Source of the DNA: Hypsibius dujardini
Lineage: Eukaryota; Tardigrada; Eutardigrada; Parachela; Hypsibiidae
DNA length: 21,539 nt
Assembly: GCA_001579985.1 (NCBI GenBank)
Contig: LRSR01013781.1
Span: 1 to 21,539, forward strand
Reading direction: 5' to 3'
The notes below the pieces were generated by a model. It was not told the DNA's origin. It ran no database searches and saw only the letters and a program-made list of their open reading frames with translations. Positions 19,128-21,539 of this stretch are shown in pieces (the first letter of the stretch is position 1; the number at the start of each line of letters is the position of its first letter). Made by a program: the position numbers and the translations under genes.

Positions 19128-21539
19128 TTATTGACCAGGCCCCATGGTTACCACTAAATCATCACACCGATTAAAAGCATCCAATAAAACTTTGCCCTCG
19201 ACATCGTACAAAAAAAGTGCCGGTATTGTGACAGCTGTGTTATTTGAACCGGGATCGCCAGACATGGCGAATGCGCTAACGTCCGCCTGAAAAGATGTGC
19301 CCTCCTTGTTGTCGACCACAATCATCGCCACCGCTCCGGCACCTTCCACGTTCCGGGCCTTCTCGACAAACATACAGCTGCCACGGCTGACTACGGCGAT
19401 GTTACCGCGGATGTTGATCAGGCCTTCGGCTGTACAGGCAGACGGGGGATCTGCATACGCGAGCTTGCCTGCAGACAAGATAGATGGACAGACATATAGT
19501 CAAACAGACTCAGAGAGACACAGACAGATAGCCAGACAGACGGGCTGACAGAAAAACGAGAGAAGCAGACATGCAGAGAGACAGGCAGGCAAGCAAACAG
19601 ATAGAGGAGAAAGAGAGGCAGGCAGACAGGTAAACAGACAGACAGACAAACATACAGTAAGGCAGACAAATGTACCTACCTTTGAGAGTGGTGAGATCTT
19701 TGCCAAGTTGCTTGCCGAACTGGGCGGGGGCGGCTTTGAGGATGCGATCGAGACCGGTCTGCTCGGATGTGATTCGCACGGCGGCAGGTGGGAAGAAGAG
19801 TTCCCGCGCGGAGGGTTGGCGGAAGGTCTGAGCAATCTCCTGTAGGAAAAGCATACCCTCGGCAGCCAGGCCCATGTGTTTGGCCTTGGCAGCGTCCTGG
19901 GAGATGAGGATGGTACCGTCACGTTTGACTACCGTAATCCCCATTTCGGCAAGTAAAATGACCTGGATGGAAGAAATAAGCACCTTGGTCAGTAATCCAG
20001 CTTGACATACATACACAGACAAACACACAGATAAGCATATGACCGATCAGTTGAAGGTTAAGCGGCAGACAGGCAGAATAATCCGACAGGGAAGCAGACA
20101 GAAAAGGGAGACGAAAATAGAAAAACAATAGTTTAGATAAATACTAGTAAAACGAGCAGAACGCATACAAGACAGTCAATCAATGGATCAGTCATCAGTC
20201 AGGCAGACAAACGATCCGAAATACAATGGTGTTAAAAATAGAAGAATTAGCTATGCTCTTAGTTAGACATGAACCAGGAAACAAAACGGTAAGCAGACCA
20301 AACGCAAAGCAGAACATAATAATCAGACGTCTGAACAAACATCTCCGACAACCACGCACATTTCAGAGTAAACGAAACGGAATCTGGCAGTCCTTCAGAA
20401 AGAAATCGAGAAAGCAGACATGCGTAGTCATAGAACGGTGAAGAGACAGACATACATACATAGGATATGGGTGAACGTAAGGAGGCCGGCCGTCTAGGCT
20501 TGCGTGAAAACAAATGGACAGACCGAACGACAGGCAGAAAAAAATCTAAACCAGTAAACAGACAGGCAGCCAGCCAGACAAACAAACAAACAAACACTGA
20601 GCCAGACGGACAAATAGATAAATAAACAGACAGACAGGCAGACAAGCAAAAATACAGACAGGCAAACAAGCAGACAGACAAACAGACAGACAGACCAATT
20701 GATTGGCAATCAAATAGACAGATAAACAGGCAAGCAAACAGGTAATTAGACAGACAGACAGACAAAAATTTAGACGGGTAGACATGCATACAAACGGGCA
20801 GGCAGGCAGACAAATGGACCGACACCAAAGCGGTCCTATAAGCAAACAAACTGAAAGCAATGTAAGAGGATATAGTATTGGAGTACGCGAGCCAGGCAGA
20901 ATATGAGAAAGAAAGGGCGAGCAATGAAGGAAAAACAAGCCACAAAGAGGAGAGAAAGTGGGTGCGTGGAACGTGTGTTACTCCAACTGAATCACCTGGC
21001 AGCAGATAAAAATAGTGAGGACGACGACAGGGATGAGGAGCTCCTCAGCGAGGAGCACCCGCAGACCACTCACGTGTTCCGGGTTCTCCCAGTTGATCTC
21101 AGAGGCAAAGACGGAACGCTGCTGCAGACGTTGTTGTTGCGCCGTCTGAGACATTTCAGGCCGATGGCGACACTGAGGCACGGCGGAGGCATCTCGACTG
21201 TCCAACGGTGAGACGTCAATAAATTCGTCCCAGATTGAGCTGAAGTTGACGACCAGATGAGAACTGGGGCAAGAGAGAGAAGGCTCTTCAGAGTGTGTGT
21301 GCACCTCGAGGTGCTGTCGCGGGAAGAAGGTGACGTTTTGTCGGGCAAGCTGAACGGGAAGGAGATGAGCTTCGGTGGTGAAGATGTAGTCGTGGAGGTC
21401 CACTAGTAATTCCTCTGCAAGGTAATCCAACAAAGCCGTCCTTAAAAGTTAATAGCTGGACAAAGAGACAGACAGCAGACAGACAGGTAGGAAGGCAGTA
21501 AGAGAGAATAAGAGTACATAACGTACCTGGTTCGCTGAA
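19128..21539 (-). CDS. EDEM3-like ER alpha-mannosidase with PA domain, 3' part
   Basis: EDEM proteins are GH47 mannosidase-family proteins of the ER that trim or recognise mannose on misfolded glycoproteins and send them to degradation. Four exons are seen on the minus strand: 21539-21527 (cut by the window edge), 21414-21074, 19962-19680 and 19468-19128. They join in frame to 325 residues of the C-terminal half. The GH47 end motif FTTEAHLLP, whose Thr is the calcium ligand in the family, lies near residues 14-22. A linker with NPEH/VILLAEMGI follows, then a region ending APAQFGK. The last exon is a protease-associated (PA) domain with RGSCMFVEKARN, VDNKEGTSF and IPALFLYDVEG. That order is specific to EDEM3-type proteins. 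Introns are 112, 1111 and 211 bases; all three contain CAGA arrays. The stop follows MGPGQ. A weak donor GTCAAT overlaps it, so extra 3' exons cannot be excluded. Confidence 0.88.
19476..19671. repeat. CAGA-type array in an EDEM3-like intron
   Basis: A degenerate array of CAGA, CAGG and CAAA units on the plus strand fills most of the 211-base intron 19469-19679. In the transcript it is TCTG/CCTG-rich and ends a few bases before the acceptor, so it may double as the polypyrimidine tract. Confidence 0.95.
20006..20835. repeat. Long degenerate CAGA tetranucleotide region
   Basis: CAGACAGA, CAAACAGA and CAGGCAGA units recur over about 800 bases on the plus strand, densest at 20550-20820, within the 1,111-base intron 19963-21073. 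All long Cys/Leu/Ser-rich frames here are artefacts of the repeat. Confidence 0.93.
21459..21502. repeat. CAGA array in the first visible EDEM3-like intron
   Basis: Short CAGA/CAGG units on the plus strand lie in the 112-base intron 21415-21526. In the transcript this is again TCTG-rich upstream of the acceptor. Confidence 0.85.

Noticed and set aside
11250-20835. Regular short repeats suggestive of a CRISPR array
   Set aside because: The unit is a 4-base microsatellite with no spacers, in a eukaryotic sequence.
19418-20945. Long Cys/Leu/Ser-rich open frames on the minus strand
   Set aside because: They are translations of the CAGA/CTGT arrays. The repeat period avoids stops, and the frames run through introns of the EDEM3-like gene.

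Overview
The window reads as nuclear DNA of an invertebrate animal. Genes are split by spliceosomal introns of about 70 to 1,100 bases with GT..AG ends. Intergenic DNA is AT-rich, degenerate CAGA/CTGT tetranucleotide arrays recur, and there are DNA-transposon remnants. An EDEM3-type gene with a PA domain fits Metazoa. The species cannot be fixed from sequence alone. All splice joins were worked out by eye from reading frame, splice consensus and family conservation, without transcripts.

Layout. Positions 345-810 (+) hold a small two-exon gene for a secreted cysteine-rich protein, with a 35-bp-arm hairpin just upstream (99-185). Positions 1715-4630 (-) hold a four-exon multicopper oxidase that looks more like fungal ascorbate-oxidase/laccase proteins than animal laccases. 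Positions 4631-7881 contain no gene I can support. Positions 7882-8876 (-) are a broken PIF/Harbinger transposase. Positions 9220-10020 (-) encode a cyanase whose two short 5' exons add a signal-peptide-like leader. Positions 10228-10650 are a TA-flanked MITE. A CTGT array and anonymous DNA run on to 13085. Positions 13086-16974 (-) are a complete seven-exon gamma-glutamyltranspeptidase. Positions 16975-19127 contain unassigned, partly coding-looking DNA. Positions 19128-21539 (-) are the 3' part of an EDEM3-like ER mannosidase gene that continues past the window end.

The genes do not form an operon or an obvious pathway. Several products are predicted to be secreted or membrane-anchored: the multicopper oxidase, the cyanase, the transpeptidase and the cysteine-rich protein. 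The EDEM3-like protein acts in ER glycoprotein quality control. The cyanase and the multicopper oxidase have the family resemblance expected of genes taken up from bacteria or fungi, yet both carry introns and signal peptides, so they look domesticated rather than like contamination. The most notable points are the putative exported cyanase, the fungal-like oxidase and the small cysteine-rich gene, which appears only when its two exons are joined.
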